DNA of 46,910 nt from an uncultured Collinsella sp. (GCA_934658705.1 CAKUHP010000012.1:1-46910); one strand, 5' to 3'. Positions 26,300 to 35,206 are shown, numbered from the stretch's first letter. Numbers and translations are program-made. Notes: generated from the sequence alone by a model not told the origin.

Positions 26300-26518
26300 A
26301 TGGCAGAGCAGCAGCTTATCGGAGCGCTCGAGGCCGGCGGCACCAAGATGTTGTGCGCCACGGGCTATGCGGACGGTACGGTCCTGGAACGCGAGCAGAT
26401 CGCGACCACGACCCCGCAGGAGACCGTCGAGGCCGTCAACGCATGGTTTGCAGACAAGGGCATCGACGCCCTGGGCATCGGCGCCTTTGGCCCCACCGCG
26501 GTCAACCCCGCGGGATGA
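26300..26518 (+). pseudogene. Truncated ROK-family fructokinase remnant
   Basis: Only the first 72 residues of a ROK-family sugar kinase (fructokinase type) survive. They show the phosphate-binding GALEAGGTKMLCA near residue 10, TTTPQETVEAVNAWF near 40 and LGIGAFGPTAVNP near 62. A full enzyme is about 290-300 residues, and the sequence stops in TGA with no continuation in other frames before the terminator at 26551. The start and promoter are intact, so the loss is a 3' deletion. No sucrose or fructose transport gene is near. Confidence 0.75.
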
Positions 26519-26550
26519 CGCCGTCACGGCCCATATAAGCCCCTCAAATA

Positions 26551-26596
26551 AAAAAGGCCGCCTAGGACCAAGTAACGTGTCCTAGGCGGCCTTTTT
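26551..26596. terminator. Bidirectional terminator, 18-bp perfect stem
   Basis: AAAAAGGCCGCCTAGGAC (26551-26568) and its exact complement (26579-26596) carry T-runs at either end. The VanZ-like gene's stop codon lies in the right arm. Confidence 0.92.
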
Positions 26597-27031
26597 GGCG
26601 CATATGAGCGATCGCAGAAGGTAACGGAGAAGCACGCCCGTCGTCGCTCCGCAGCAGTCGATCAACACATCGGTAATCATGCCGGCGCGACCGGGCACAA
26701 AGAGTTGGATCGTCTCGTCGATCGAGGGAATCAGCAGCAGGAAAACGGCCGTGGGAAGCAGCACATCAAAGGTGCGACGGCCCTCAATGTCAAAGGCGTG
26801 CGTCGCCAGGATGCCGAGCACCATGTACTCGGTAAAATGCGCGCACTTGCGCACGACAAAGTTAGTCACCCACTCATACGGGAGCCCCATGCCGTGCAGG
26901 AAGCCGCGAACGGCCTCCATGATCGATAGACTCAGCGAGCCGGATCCCGTGCCGGGAACCAACGAGTTGCCCCATATGAGCAGCACCATAAGGCAGGCAG
27001 CGATTGCCCACCTGCGATCGATTTTAACCAT
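26582..27031 (-). CDS. VanZ-family membrane protein
   Basis: The 149-residue protein has four hydrophobic segments and VanZ hallmarks: FVVRKCAHFTEYMVLG with its HFTEY motif, and IPSIDETIQLFVPGRAGMITDVLIDCCG. VanZ proteins confer low-level teicoplanin resistance in enterococci, but most relatives have unknown roles in the envelope. It begins 7 bp after the stop of the Ala-rich membrane protein gene, so the two are co-transcribed leftward. Its stop lies within the bidirectional terminator. Confidence 0.88.
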   Translation of the reverse strand: MVKIDRRWAIAACLMVLLIWGNSLVPGTGSGSLSLSIMEAVRGFLHGMGLPYEWVTNFVVRKCAHFTEYMVLGILATHAFDIEGRRTFDVLLPTAVFLLLIPSIDETIQLFVPGRAGMITDVLIDCCGATTGVLLRYLLRSLICAKKAA

Positions 27032-27038
27032 GCAGACG

Positions 27039-28598
27039 CTATGCCTCCGCGCAGAGCGGCTCGAGGCTGGCAGTGCCGCCCTCGATAACGCTCAGGTACG
27101 CACGGCCCGTGCGCCTCACCGCGGCAGACTGAACGCGACTGATCTCTTCCTCGAGAATCTGGTTGACGCGCTCGTGGCGACGGTTCTCCATGACGCCGGC
27201 GGCGATGGCCTCGGCACGCTCGATGCCCTCGCGGGAGATGCGGGCGGTGTCCTCGGGGAACACGGCGCTGTGGCGGCCGACATAGGCGGGAGCCGCGGGC
27301 GAGGGAGCAGGAGCGGGCACGAAGGTGGCCACGGGAGCGGGCTCGCTGATCTCGTCCAGAATTGCGGCTGCGGCTGCCCACATGCCCTCATGACCGGAGT
27401 AATCGGCCATGGGCACGTCTTCCTCGGCGGCAGTGTCGGCGGGTTCGTCGAGTGCGACGGACTGGCTCGCAGAGACGGGGGCATCTGCAGGAGCGGCTAC
27501 CGCATACGGCATGTCGTTTGAGATCACCGGCTCGTCCAGGTCATCGAGGTCGATGGCCATGGCGGCGGCATCGGTGATGATGGGCATGTTTGCGATGTTG
27601 GTGTTGTACGGCACGGCACCAGCAGCCTGCTGCTGGGCGGGAGCGCCCCACAGCGAGCTCTCGGCAGCACGGCGGGCAGCAATGGTCTCCTCGTCGACAG
27701 CCAGCGGCTCGTCGGCGTAGGGGTCGACCACGGACGCCGGGGTCACGGGCACGGCAGTGTCGTACGTAACGGTCTGAGCCGAAGCGTAGGCAGCACCAGG
27801 GGCCGCATAGCCGGTACCCGAAGCGGCGTACCCGGCGCCGGAAGCAGCGTAGCCCGCGCCCGAGGCGGCGGAATACGCGCCGTTGCCCGTCGCGGCGTTG
27901 TTGGCGGCGTTGGCCACGAGCGCCACAAAGGCGGCCGTGCTGCCCGCAGGAGCGGCCTGAGAGCCCGAAACGGCACGAGCGGCGGCAGCGATGTCATCGC
28001 GATTGTAGGAACCGGTCTGTCCGCCGTAGGTAAGCTCATCGATGGCGACCTGATAGACATCGCGCGAGCGCGCGGGGTCGCAGCTGACCGGCGAATCATC
28101 GTCGAGCATGCCGTCGATCATGGACCAGGCGTCGGCCTCGCTCATGGCATCTGCGGCGCGGGCGATGGTGGGGACGCCGTCGTCGGCATGGCGGCGCTGG
28201 AAGGCACCGGTCAGGCCGGAGAAGACCGAGGAAGGCTGCGCGGCATTGGGCTGAGCGGCAGAAGCGGCGGCCTGAGGGGCGGCATACTGCTGAGCCGGAA
28301 TCGAGGCAGTCTTGAACTCGTTGTGGGTTCGGCCAAACTGAGCGGCACCGCCCATGGCGTCGGGCTCGAACAAACGCTCGGCATGCTGAGCACGATACTC
28401 GGAAATGCCCAGCGAGGCGGCATAGATTCCCACGCCCGCCACGGCACCCACGGCAAACGGCACGGCGCCCGCGACGACCGTCTCGTTCACCGACGAAAAC
28501 GGCAGCGTGGCAGCATACATCACCACGGGAGCGGCAAGGCCGATTCCGCAGGAAAGTCCAGCAAGGACTGCTCGTTGTGTTGCATCAGAAGAAGCCAT
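27039..28598 (-). CDS. Ala-rich membrane-anchored protein of unknown function
   Basis: I do not recognise this 519-residue protein. It has two predicted membrane helices near residues 8-30 and 40-62, then a long Ala-, Pro- and Gly-rich region with few structured parts. Around residues 245-275 the motif GAGYAAS recurs about four times with drift. The C-terminal 80 residues are charged and look helical (RISREGIERAEAIAAGVMENRRHERVNQ would form a coiled coil). The start is taken at 28598 behind GGGGAGAG; nine more residues are possible upstream. It is in one unit with the VanZ-like gene, so an envelope role is plausible but unproven. Confidence 0.7.
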   Translation of the reverse strand: MASSDATQRAVLAGLSCGIGLAAPVVMYAATLPFSSVNETVVAGAVPFAVGAVAGVGIYAASLGISEYRAQHAERLFEPDAMGGAAQFGRTHNEFKTASIPAQQYAAPQAAASAAQPNAAQPSSVFSGLTGAFQRRHADDGVPTIARAADAMSEADAWSMIDGMLDDDSPVSCDPARSRDVYQVAIDELTYGGQTGSYNRDDIAAAARAVSGSQAAPAGSTAAFVALVANAANNAATGNGAYSAASGAGYAASGAGYAASGTGYAAPGAAYASAQTVTYDTAVPVTPASVVDPYADEPLAVDEETIAARRAAESSLWGAPAQQQAAGAVPYNTNIANMPIITDAAAMAIDLDDLDEPVISNDMPYAVAAPADAPVSASQSVALDEPADTAAEEDVPMADYSGHEGMWAAAAAILDEISEPAPVATFVPAPAPSPAAPAYVGRHSAVFPEDTARISREGIERAEAIAAGVMENRRHERVNQILEEEISRVQSAAVRRTGRAYLSVIEGGTASLEPLCAEA

Positions 28599-28837
28599 GA
28601 GCTCTCCCCATCTTCCAGCACCCAAATCACATCATTCAGTTGGCTGCGCGAGAGAAGATGAAGCGGGGCTATGCCCCAAAGCAACGGTATATGGTTCGTT
28701 TCATCTGCGTTTTCCGTCGCGAAGCTTAAAAGCTATTATGCGAAACCACACCCTCGATTGCAAGCAAAGATGTCGGATTGAAACGCGAAAAGCGCTGGCT
28801 GCCGGTCACAAGGTCAAAAAATGTTTCGAAGGTGTCA

Positions 28838-28872
28838 TGCAAAAGGGCCGGGGTGCAAACCCCGACCCTTCA
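28838..28872 (-). terminator. Terminator of rho
   Basis: Reading leftward, AAGGGTCGGGG (28860-28870) pairs with CCCCGGCCCTT (28843-28853) with one wobble, and TTTTGC follows. Confidence 0.88.
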
Positions 28873-28909
28873 AAAGAGCGTATATCGGCTTTCGCAAACG
28901 GCAAACGGC

Positions 28910-31501
28910 CTAGAACGTCTGCTCGTAATCGCTGTGCTTTTTGGCCGAACGAACCAGGAACTCCTGGTTGGTATTGGTGCCCTTGAGGCCCTTGATAAAC
29001 GACGCGGCCGCGCGCTCGGTGTTGTTCATGCCGGCGAGGATACGGCGCAGGCCAAAGACAAACGGGCGCATCTGCTCGTCGACCAGCAGGTCCTCGTTGC
29101 GCGTGCCCGAGGCGACGGGGTCGATGGCCGGGAAGATGCGGCGGTCGGCCAGATCGCGGTCGAGCTTGAGCTCCATGTTGCCGGTACCCTTGAACTCCTC
29201 AAAGATGACCTCGTCCATCTTGGAGCCGGTGTCGATGAGGGCGGATGCCAGAATGGTGAGCGAGCCGCCGTTCTCGATGTTGCGGGCTGCGCCCAGAAAG
29301 CGCTTGGGCGGATACAAGGCCGCCGAATCGACACCGCCCGACAGGATACGGCCCGAGGCGGGAGCGGCCAGGTTGTAGGCGCGGGCAAGGCGCGTGATGG
29401 AGTCGAGCACCACCACGACATCGCCACCCAGCTCCACGATGCGCTTGGCGCGCTCGATCACGAGCTCGGCCACGCGGGTGTGGTTGTCGGCAGGCATATC
29501 GAAGGTCGAGGCCACGACCTCGCCCTTGATGGAGCGCTGCATGTCGGTGACCTCTTCGGGGCGCTCGTCGACGAGCAGGCAGATGAGGTGCACCTCGGGG
29601 TTGTTGATCGAGATGGACTGGCAGATCTTCTTGAGGATCGTGGTCTTGCCGGCCTTGGGCGGCGACACGATCAGGCCGCGCTGGCCCTTGCCGATCGGCG
29701 AAACGATGTCGATGGCGCGACCGGTGATGGAATCCTTGCCGTGCTCCATGCGCAGCGGCTCGTTGGGGTAGACCGGCGTGAGGTCGCCGAACTTGGGGCG
29801 GTTGCGAATCTGCTCGGGATCTATGCCGTTGACGGTCGTGATCTTGGCGAGGCCGGCACGCTTGTCGCCGCCGCGCGAGGGACGCAGCGAGCCCTCGATG
29901 ACGTCACCCGTGCGCAGGCGCGCGGAACGGATGAGATATGCGGGCACGAAGGCGTCGTCGTTGGACTTCATGTAGCCGTGAGCATGGATGATGCCGGAGC
30001 TGTCCGGGCGAATCTGCAGGATGCCCTTGATGTCGCGGAAGCCCTCTGCCTTCGCGGCGGTGGTGTAGATTTCCTCGACGAGCTCGGCCTTCTTTTTGCC
30101 GGTCGTCTCGATCTCGAACTCCTTGGCCTTTTCGCGCAGCTCGGCGACCTTCATGGCCGCGAGTTCCTCGCGCGAAAGCGTGGGCTCGGTCGGGGCGGCG
30201 TTGCGCTCCTTGTTGCGCTGCTTGCGGTCGCGCTGGCGGTTGCGACGGTCGTTGTTGCGGTCGTCCTTGCGGTCGTTGCGCTCATCGTTGCGCTTGTGCT
30301 GGCGACGGTTGTGGCGAGCGTTCTCTTCGGTCTCGGCGGGCGCCGCGCCATCGGCTGCGGGGACATCGGTATTGGCCGGGGCCTCGCCGTCGGACTTGGT
30401 GCCGGTGTCGGAGCCGGCATCGACGTCGGCCTGCTGCTCGGCGGCTTTAGCCTTTGCGGACTTCTTGCGCGTGCGCTTGGGCCTCTCGCTTGCCGGCTGA
30501 TCGGCGTTCTCGGACTCGGGGGCGGTGTCGCTTGCCTCGGCGGCATCGTTAGCAGCATTCTCGGGCGCGTCCTTTTTCACACCCTTAGCTTTAGACGAGC
30601 GCTTAGCGGCCGTGCGACGGCTGCGGCCGGGACGGACATCGGCCGACTCGCCCTCGGCAGGTGCGGCGGTCTCGGTGGCTGCGGCTTCCTGGACAGGAGC
30701 GTCGGCTGCAGGCGCGGGCTCGGCAGTTGTTGCTGCTGCCTGAGCTGCGGCTGCGGCTGCGGCGGCCTTCTCGGCCTCCAGGAAAGCCTTGGGCTTGCGG
30801 CCACGACGATGCGGGCGAAGGGCTGGGTCGACGACAGGAGCCTCGCTGGCCTCGGAGAGCGCTGCAAAACCAAAGGCCTGCGCGCTCTCCCCCGCTGCGG
30901 AACGAGCCGGAGCCTCGACGGCCTCGGGGGCCGCCTGCTCGGCATCCTGCTGGGCCTTGGGGGTGGCACGGCGACGCGTACGGGGAGCCGGCTTCTCCAC
31001 CGGCTGGTCGGCAACGCGAACCTCGGGAGTCGAGGGCGTCTCGGAAGCGACCGGCGCTGCCAACTCGGTCAGCGCCGCAGCCTCACGCTCAGCGGCACGA
31101 CGGCGGGCGCGCACCACCTGAGCCTCGCTGATTTGCGCGAGTGCGCGAGCCTGCGCGACCTCGTCGGAAATCGGCGCCGAGGAATCAGCCGCAACGGTGC
31201 GCTTGGCTCGCGTCGTACGCGTGGTTCGACGCTTGGGCTTTGCGGCCTCTTCGCCGTCCGCTGCCGGCTTGGCCACACGGCGTGTACGCTTGGGCTTTAT
31301 GGGCGCGGCGTCCTCTCCGGTGGCCGAAGCCACGGGCGCGGCCTTCTCAGCCGCAGCAGATGCAGGCGTCGAAGCGGCCTTGGGGGCCTCAGCGACCGAG
31401 GCCTGCACCGGCGCAGGCATCACGGCCTGGTCCGACGCAACCGGTGCAGCGGGAGCGGTTGGCGCCGTCGTTATTTCGTTTTCTTGCTGTTGATCAGACA
31501 C
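28910..31501 (-). CDS. rho: Transcription termination factor Rho with long disordered N-terminus
   Basis: Rho is the hexameric RNA helicase that releases untranslated transcripts. The conserved part starts near residue 442 (LSREELAAMKVAELREKAKE) and runs to 863. It has the RNA-binding cold-shock-like domain, P-loop SPPKAGKTT near 613-621, LLVDERPEEVTDMQRS, DSITRLARAYN and the C-terminal closing segment. Before it lie about 440 residues of Ala, Pro, Glu and Lys-rich sequence with no fold. It ends in a highly charged Arg/Asn/Asp tract (residues about 395-440) able to bind RNA. High-GC bacteria and some gut bacteria have extended Rho, and such regions can drive condensation in vivo. The start is GTG at 31501, with only a weak ribosome site. 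An unusually long region separates it from argS. Confidence 0.95.
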   Translation of the reverse strand: MSDQQQENEITTAPTAPAAPVASDQAVMPAPVQASVAEAPKAASTPASAAAEKAAPVASATGEDAAPIKPKRTRRVAKPAADGEEAAKPKRRTTRTTRAKRTVAADSSAPISDEVAQARALAQISEAQVVRARRRAAEREAAALTELAAPVASETPSTPEVRVADQPVEKPAPRTRRRATPKAQQDAEQAAPEAVEAPARSAAGESAQAFGFAALSEASEAPVVDPALRPHRRGRKPKAFLEAEKAAAAAAAAQAAATTAEPAPAADAPVQEAAATETAAPAEGESADVRPGRSRRTAAKRSSKAKGVKKDAPENAANDAAEASDTAPESENADQPASERPKRTRKKSAKAKAAEQQADVDAGSDTGTKSDGEAPANTDVPAADGAAPAETEENARHNRRQHKRNDERNDRKDDRNNDRRNRQRDRKQRNKERNAAPTEPTLSREELAAMKVAELREKAKEFEIETTGKKKAELVEEIYTTAAKAEGFRDIKGILQIRPDSSGIIHAHGYMKSNDDAFVPAYLIRSARLRTGDVIEGSLRPSRGGDKRAGLAKITTVNGIDPEQIRNRPKFGDLTPVYPNEPLRMEHGKDSITGRAIDIVSPIGKGQRGLIVSPPKAGKTTILKKICQSISINNPEVHLICLLVDERPEEVTDMQRSIKGEVVASTFDMPADNHTRVAELVIERAKRIVELGGDVVVVLDSITRLARAYNLAAPASGRILSGGVDSAALYPPKRFLGAARNIENGGSLTILASALIDTGSKMDEVIFEEFKGTGNMELKLDRDLADRRIFPAIDPVASGTRNEDLLVDEQMRPFVFGLRRILAGMNNTERAAASFIKGLKGTNTNQEFLVRSAKKHSDYEQTF

Positions 31502-31756
31502 AGTGTTTGCTCAACTTTCTTTTCAAGCCCTGTGATCACATGCTCCCTGCATATACCTTCAGGGCGGCTAAACAGTCTAGCTCCGTCAAATGCCGACGTG
31601 CATCATTGATCTGTATCGAGATGATTGCGTCAAATACGCAGCGTTAGTGTAACACAACCGCCACCACCTGCAACTTAGTCATTGAGGACGTTCTTAAACG
31701 ACGAGTCAAAAGGGACACTCTTTACAAAGCCCCGACGAACGCCATCCACCCCTCGC

Positions 31757-31825
31757 AAGTTGCGGTGAAATAGTTCCTGAAAAGCCCGGCAACTGCCCCA
31801 AACAGGAACTATTCCACCGCAACTT
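31757..31825. repeat. Hairpin repeat, family R2, copy 2
   Basis: Arms of 23 bp (31757-31779 and 31803-31825) begin AAGTTGCGGTG and end CACCGCAACTT, with a single A/C mismatch that becomes G-U on the minus strand. The inner stem is TAGTTCCTG/CAGGAACTA instead of TACGGACTG/CAGTCCATA in copy 1. Confidence 0.78.
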
Positions 31826-31952
31826 TTGAGAGGGAAGGCGGATTTGCTCTCGGGCGTCGTGAAGATGGCAAGATACTAGGCAAAAACCATCGGTCTCGGA
31901 ATCCCCTCGCCACGAAACGCGCTTATCTACTACGTTTGCCCCCGGACCCCTG

Positions 31953-32027
31953 ACCATACCCTTGTTTTTTCAAAAACAGCGAGTCCGCTACCTGCGGTAT
32001 TAATATCGAACTTTTCGGCATGGTTCG
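31953..32027. repeat. Repeat family R3, copy 1
   Basis: A 75-bp unit runs from ACCATACCCTTG to CGGCATGGTTCG. Its ends can pair (ACCATACC with GGCATGGT, one wobble on the minus strand), and GTTTTT/AAAAAC forms an inner hairpin. The core CTACCTGCGGT is shared with copy 2. Confidence 0.6.
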
Positions 32028-32098
32028 AGGTATGCGAGTAAACGTAGGAGATGGGCACAATTCGTGGCGGACGGGTCCATGCCAGCCCTCCACGAGAC

Positions 32099-32138
32099 AA
32101 AAATGATCCGTTTTCTCCGTCCCCAAGGGATCATTTTT
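32099..32138. repeat. Hairpin repeat, family R4, copy 1
   Basis: AAAAATGATCC and GGATCATTTTT form an 11-bp stem with T-runs in both directions, so it can act as a two-way terminator. Another copy ends the pncB gene at 39958-39990. Loop CGTTTTC and the reversed GGGGAC core are shared. Confidence 0.75.
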
Positions 32139-32179
32139 CAAAACTATGTCGGTTTACGGGGCCAGAATGGCGCACGCCA

Positions 32180-32253
32180 ACCATACCCTGCATTTTCGAA
32201 ATACGTCAAGCCGTCTACCTGCGGTTTTAATTTCGCTCTTGGCGCTATGGTCG
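32180..32253. repeat. Repeat family R3, copy 2
   Basis: A 74-bp unit about 70% like the copy at 31953 starts with ACCATACCCTG, carries CTACCTGCGGT and ends CTATGGTCG. The closing arms ACCATA/TATGGT pair. Confidence 0.6.
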
Positions 32254-32336
32254 CCAGTCGGCGATTCAGCCCCGTAAACCGGTATAGTTGTGATTTAGTA
32301 GCATTTCCCAACACACCAAAAAGCACCGCCAAACGC

Positions 32337-32370
32337 AAAAAGCCCGACCTCCACGCGGGAGATCGGGCTC
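32337..32370 (-). terminator. Terminator of argS
   Basis: Reading leftward, AGCCCGATCTCC (32359-32370) pairs with GGAGGTCGGGCT (32342-32353) with one wobble, and TTTTT follows. Confidence 0.9.
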
Positions 32371-32416
32371 ATAAGGCCCAACTAAGCCGATCCTACTCGG
32401 TCAAACGACCCGTAGA

Positions 32417-34270
32417 TTACATCTGCTCGGGTGCGGAAACGCCAACGAGGGTGAGCACCAGGGCGAGCGTCACGCGGACAGCGTCGCAAGCGGCCAGACG
32501 GGCGCGCGAGAGCTCGGGGTCGACGGGACGGCCCTCGCTCGGCAGAACCTGGCAGGCAGCGTAGAAGCTGTGGAAGTCGCCAGCGAGTTCCTCGGCGAAG
32601 TGCGTCAGACGGAACGGAGCACGGTCGCGAGCGCAGCTGCCGATGAGGTCGGTGAGCTCGTTGAGCTTACGCGAAAGGGCAAGCTCGGTCGGATCGGTCA
32701 GCAGCGAGTAATCGACGTTCTCGCCGATGGCCTTCTCGGCGACGGCCTTCATGCCCATCTCGGCGGCCTGCTCGGCGGTGACGTCGGCGGCACGACGCAG
32801 GATGGAGCACACACGGGCGTGAGCGTACTGCACGTAGTACACCGGGTTGGAGTTATCGCGCTTCTTAACGGCCTCGATGTCGAAGTCGACCATCTGGTTG
32901 GAGCTCTTGGAGATGAGCGTGTAACGAGCGGCGTCGGAGCCAACCTCGTCGACGAGCTCCTGCAGGGTCACCATGGTGCCCTTACGCTTGGACATGCGGA
33001 CGGGCTTGCCGTTGCGCAGCAGGTTGACGAGCTGACCCAGCAGAACCTCGAACTTGCCGGGGTAGCCAAGAGCGTCGCAGACGCAGCGGACGCGCTCGAT
33101 GTAGCCGTGGTGGTCGGCGCCCCAGATGTCGATGACGTGGTCGACGCGCTGGAACTTGTCCCAGTGATAGGCGACGTCGGAGGCGAAGTAGGTGTACTCG
33201 CCGTCGGACTTGACCAGGACGCGGTCCTTGTCGTCGCCCAGGTCGGTGGAACGGAACCACAGGGCGCCGTCCTTGGTGTAGAGGTAGCCCATCTTGTCGA
33301 GCTTCTCAAAAGCGCGGTCGACGGCGGAGGTGCCGGCGGTCTCGCCCTCGGTGTCCTTCACGTACAGCGAGCGCTCGGAGTACCAACGATCAAAGTCGCA
33401 GTTGACAGCGTGGCAGAGGTCGCGCATGTTGTCGACCATCTTCACGTAGCCGCGCTCACGGAAGCTCTCCATGCGCTCCTGCGGATCGGCGTCGACCCAC
33501 TTGTCGCCGTCGGTGCGCCAGAACTCGGCAGCCTCGTCGATGATGTAGTCGCCGCCGTAGGAGTCCTTGCCCAGGGTCTCGGCAAAGTTATCCTGGTAGG
33601 GATGGGTCTCGGGATGCTCGTCGTTCTCGTCGGCAACAAAGGCGTCGCGGTCGGCGATCAGAATCTTGTGAGCCTCGTCGATATCCACGCCCTGCTTGGC
33701 GATGATGTCGGCAAGCTGCATATAGCGCGTGCTGATGGAGTTGCCGAAGGTGTTCATCTGCGAGCCGTGGTCGTTAATGTAGAACTCACGCTGAATCTCG
33801 TAGCCGGCGTGGTCCATGACGCGGCAGAGCGAATCGCCCAGAGCGGCCCAGCGGCCGTGGCCGATGTGCATGGGGCCGACGGGGTTGGCGGAGACGAACT
33901 CGACCTGGGTCTTCAGGCCGCCACCGACGTTGGACTTAGCGAAGTCCATGCCCTTCTCGCGAGCCTCGCCAAAGATGGCGTTCTTGACGGCAACGGAGAG
34001 GTAGAAATTGATGAAACCGGGGCCAGCGATCTCGACCTTCTCGATCGCGGGGTCCTCGGGCATATGGGCAACGACGGCCTCGGCGATCTTGCGCGGGGCG
34101 CAGTGGACCAGCTTGGCGGACTTCAGGGCCATGGTGGAGGTCCACTCGCCATGAGAAGTGTCAGCCGGTCGCTCGATGGCGCAATCGTCAAGTTCAAATG
34201 CGGAAAGGTCGCCGGCCTCCTGGGCCGCAGCAAGCGCAGCGCGTACCAGCTCTTCAATCTTCTCGGGCAT
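32417..34270 (-). CDS. argS: Arginyl-tRNA synthetase
   Basis: This class I synthetase of 617 residues charges tRNA-Arg. It has the additional N-terminal domain of ArgS, the class I signature HIGH at 135-138 in GPMHIGHGRWAALGD, and VRMSKRKGTMVTL in place of KMSKS. The C-terminal anticodon-binding DALR-type domain ends with ALVLTLVGVSAPEQM, typical of ArgS. AAGGAGG sits directly before the ATG at 34270. It is a single gene with its own terminator. The 342-bp region 34271-34612 to the divergent carD-like gene must hold both promoters. Confidence 0.96.
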   Translation of the reverse strand: MPEKIEELVRAALAAAQEAGDLSAFELDDCAIERPADTSHGEWTSTMALKSAKLVHCAPRKIAEAVVAHMPEDPAIEKVEIAGPGFINFYLSVAVKNAIFGEAREKGMDFAKSNVGGGLKTQVEFVSANPVGPMHIGHGRWAALGDSLCRVMDHAGYEIQREFYINDHGSQMNTFGNSISTRYMQLADIIAKQGVDIDEAHKILIADRDAFVADENDEHPETHPYQDNFAETLGKDSYGGDYIIDEAAEFWRTDGDKWVDADPQERMESFRERGYVKMVDNMRDLCHAVNCDFDRWYSERSLYVKDTEGETAGTSAVDRAFEKLDKMGYLYTKDGALWFRSTDLGDDKDRVLVKSDGEYTYFASDVAYHWDKFQRVDHVIDIWGADHHGYIERVRCVCDALGYPGKFEVLLGQLVNLLRNGKPVRMSKRKGTMVTLQELVDEVGSDAARYTLISKSSNQMVDFDIEAVKKRDNSNPVYYVQYAHARVCSILRRAADVTAEQAAEMGMKAVAEKAIGENVDYSLLTDPTELALSRKLNELTDLIGSCARDRAPFRLTHFAEELAGDFHSFYAACQVLPSEGRPVDPELSRARLAACDAVRVTLALVLTLVGVSAPEQM

Positions 34271-34554
34271 AGATCCTCCTTGTGTTAAAGCCCCCGAGCT
34301 CTTGGTCACTCGTAGGGCAAAAGCCAGAGTTTGTAGCACTCTATCACAAGCGACGCACACTGTCGCAGGGTAAAGCCAATCGATATTGCATATGCACAAA
34401 AATGACTACTGACTACGATGAGTCGCTCAAAGATGGCGGTCTGCCTGCAGATTATGCACGCATTGGAACTGCATAAACATGTGAATGAGTGGTGCATTAT
34501 ATCGAATACTCTTACCTATCGGAGTTGTGTGCTTTTCCTGCATAAAGTAATGGT

Positions 34555-34584
34555 TTGCGCACGTCAGCGTGGTATTCTTAGCAT
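34555..34584 (+). promoter_or_regulatory. Candidate promoter of the CarD-like gene
   Basis: TTGCGC (34555-34560) and TAGCAT (34579-34584) are 18 bp apart, about 30 bp before the ATG. The rest of 34271-34554 shows nothing else I recognise. Confidence 0.35.
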
Positions 34585-34612
34585 ACGCAAATTCGTATAA
34601 GTTGGAGGTAGC

Positions 34613-35098
34613 ATGTTCTCAATCGGTCAACACGTCATTCATCCGGGTCAGGGAGTCTGCACCGTCGTCGGTTTTAGGGACGACACGCCGCAGCCCATGT
34701 TGTTGCTCGAGACCAAGCAGGGACATGCGCAGACGATCCTTATGTACCCCGTGGCGCAGGCCGATCGTTTGCATGCCGCCATCTCCCAGCAAGATGCCGA
34801 GCATCTGCTAAGCCACTATGACGAGCTCGAGTGCGACACCTTTACCGAGCGCAACAGCTCACTCGAGGAGACGCACTTTAAGCAGCAGCTTAAGCTGGGC
34901 GCACCCGAGACGGTCCGCGTGGCAAAGACCATGATGCATCGCATTCGCCAGGCCGAGGAAGCAGATAAAAAGCCCAGCTCTTACTACATGCGCGTACTCA
35001 AGGAAGCCAAGCGCCGCTCCATCGAGGAGTTCGCCGTGGCCTTGGGCGTTACCGAGGAGGACGCCGAAGCCCGCCTATCCCAAGCCGCCCTCAACTAA
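34613..35098 (+). CDS. CarD/CdnL-family RNA polymerase-binding regulator
   Basis: The 161-residue protein has the CarD/TRCF-type N-terminal domain (MFSIGQHVIHPGQGVCTVVGF, then MLLLETKQGHAQTILMYPVAQADR) that contacts the RNA polymerase beta subunit. The helical C-terminal part (MHRIRQAEEADKKPSSYYMRVLKEAKRRSIEEFAVAL) touches promoter DNA in the actinobacterial protein. CarD stabilises the open complex, especially at rRNA promoters. TTGGAGG lies before the ATG. The transcript ends at an R1 hairpin just beyond the stop. The first domain is well preserved; the C-terminal part is shorter and divergent. Confidence 0.85.
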   Translation: MFSIGQHVIHPGQGVCTVVGFRDDTPQPMLLLETKQGHAQTILMYPVAQADRLHAAISQQDAEHLLSHYDELECDTFTERNSSLEETHFKQQLKLGAPETVRVAKTMMHRIRQAEEADKKPSSYYMRVLKEAKRRSIEEFAVALGVTEEDAEARLSQAALN

Positions 35099-35111
35099 CC
35101 CACCCGCGCCA

Positions 35112-35152
35112 AAAACCACCACAAAGGGGACAGGCACCTTTGTGGTGGTTTT
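35112..35152. repeat. Hairpin repeat, family R1, copy 1, also terminator
   Basis: AAAACCACCACAAAGG (35112-35127) and its exact complement (35137-35152) form a 16-bp stem with loop GGACAGGCA. T-runs on both strands make it a bidirectional terminator. It is identical over 41 bp to the copy at 35811. Confidence 0.9.
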
Positions 35153-35206
35153 CTTGTTCTAGTAGCATTCAATCTTAGCGATACCCACGAGCACAAGGAG
35201 TCACTT

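Larger units (their letters stand above)
31502..32336. other. Repeat-rich upstream region of rho
   Basis: About 830 bp between rho and the argS terminator contain no credible gene. Instead they hold one R2 hairpin, two copies of R3 and one R4 hairpin. As rho is read leftward, this is its leader or promoter region. No clear -10/-35 pair stands out near the GTG. Confidence 0.6.

Noticed and set aside
28778..31609. A 943-residue rightward frame opposite rho
   Set aside because: rho is certain from its motifs. This frame runs through its GC-rich extension and has no start signals.
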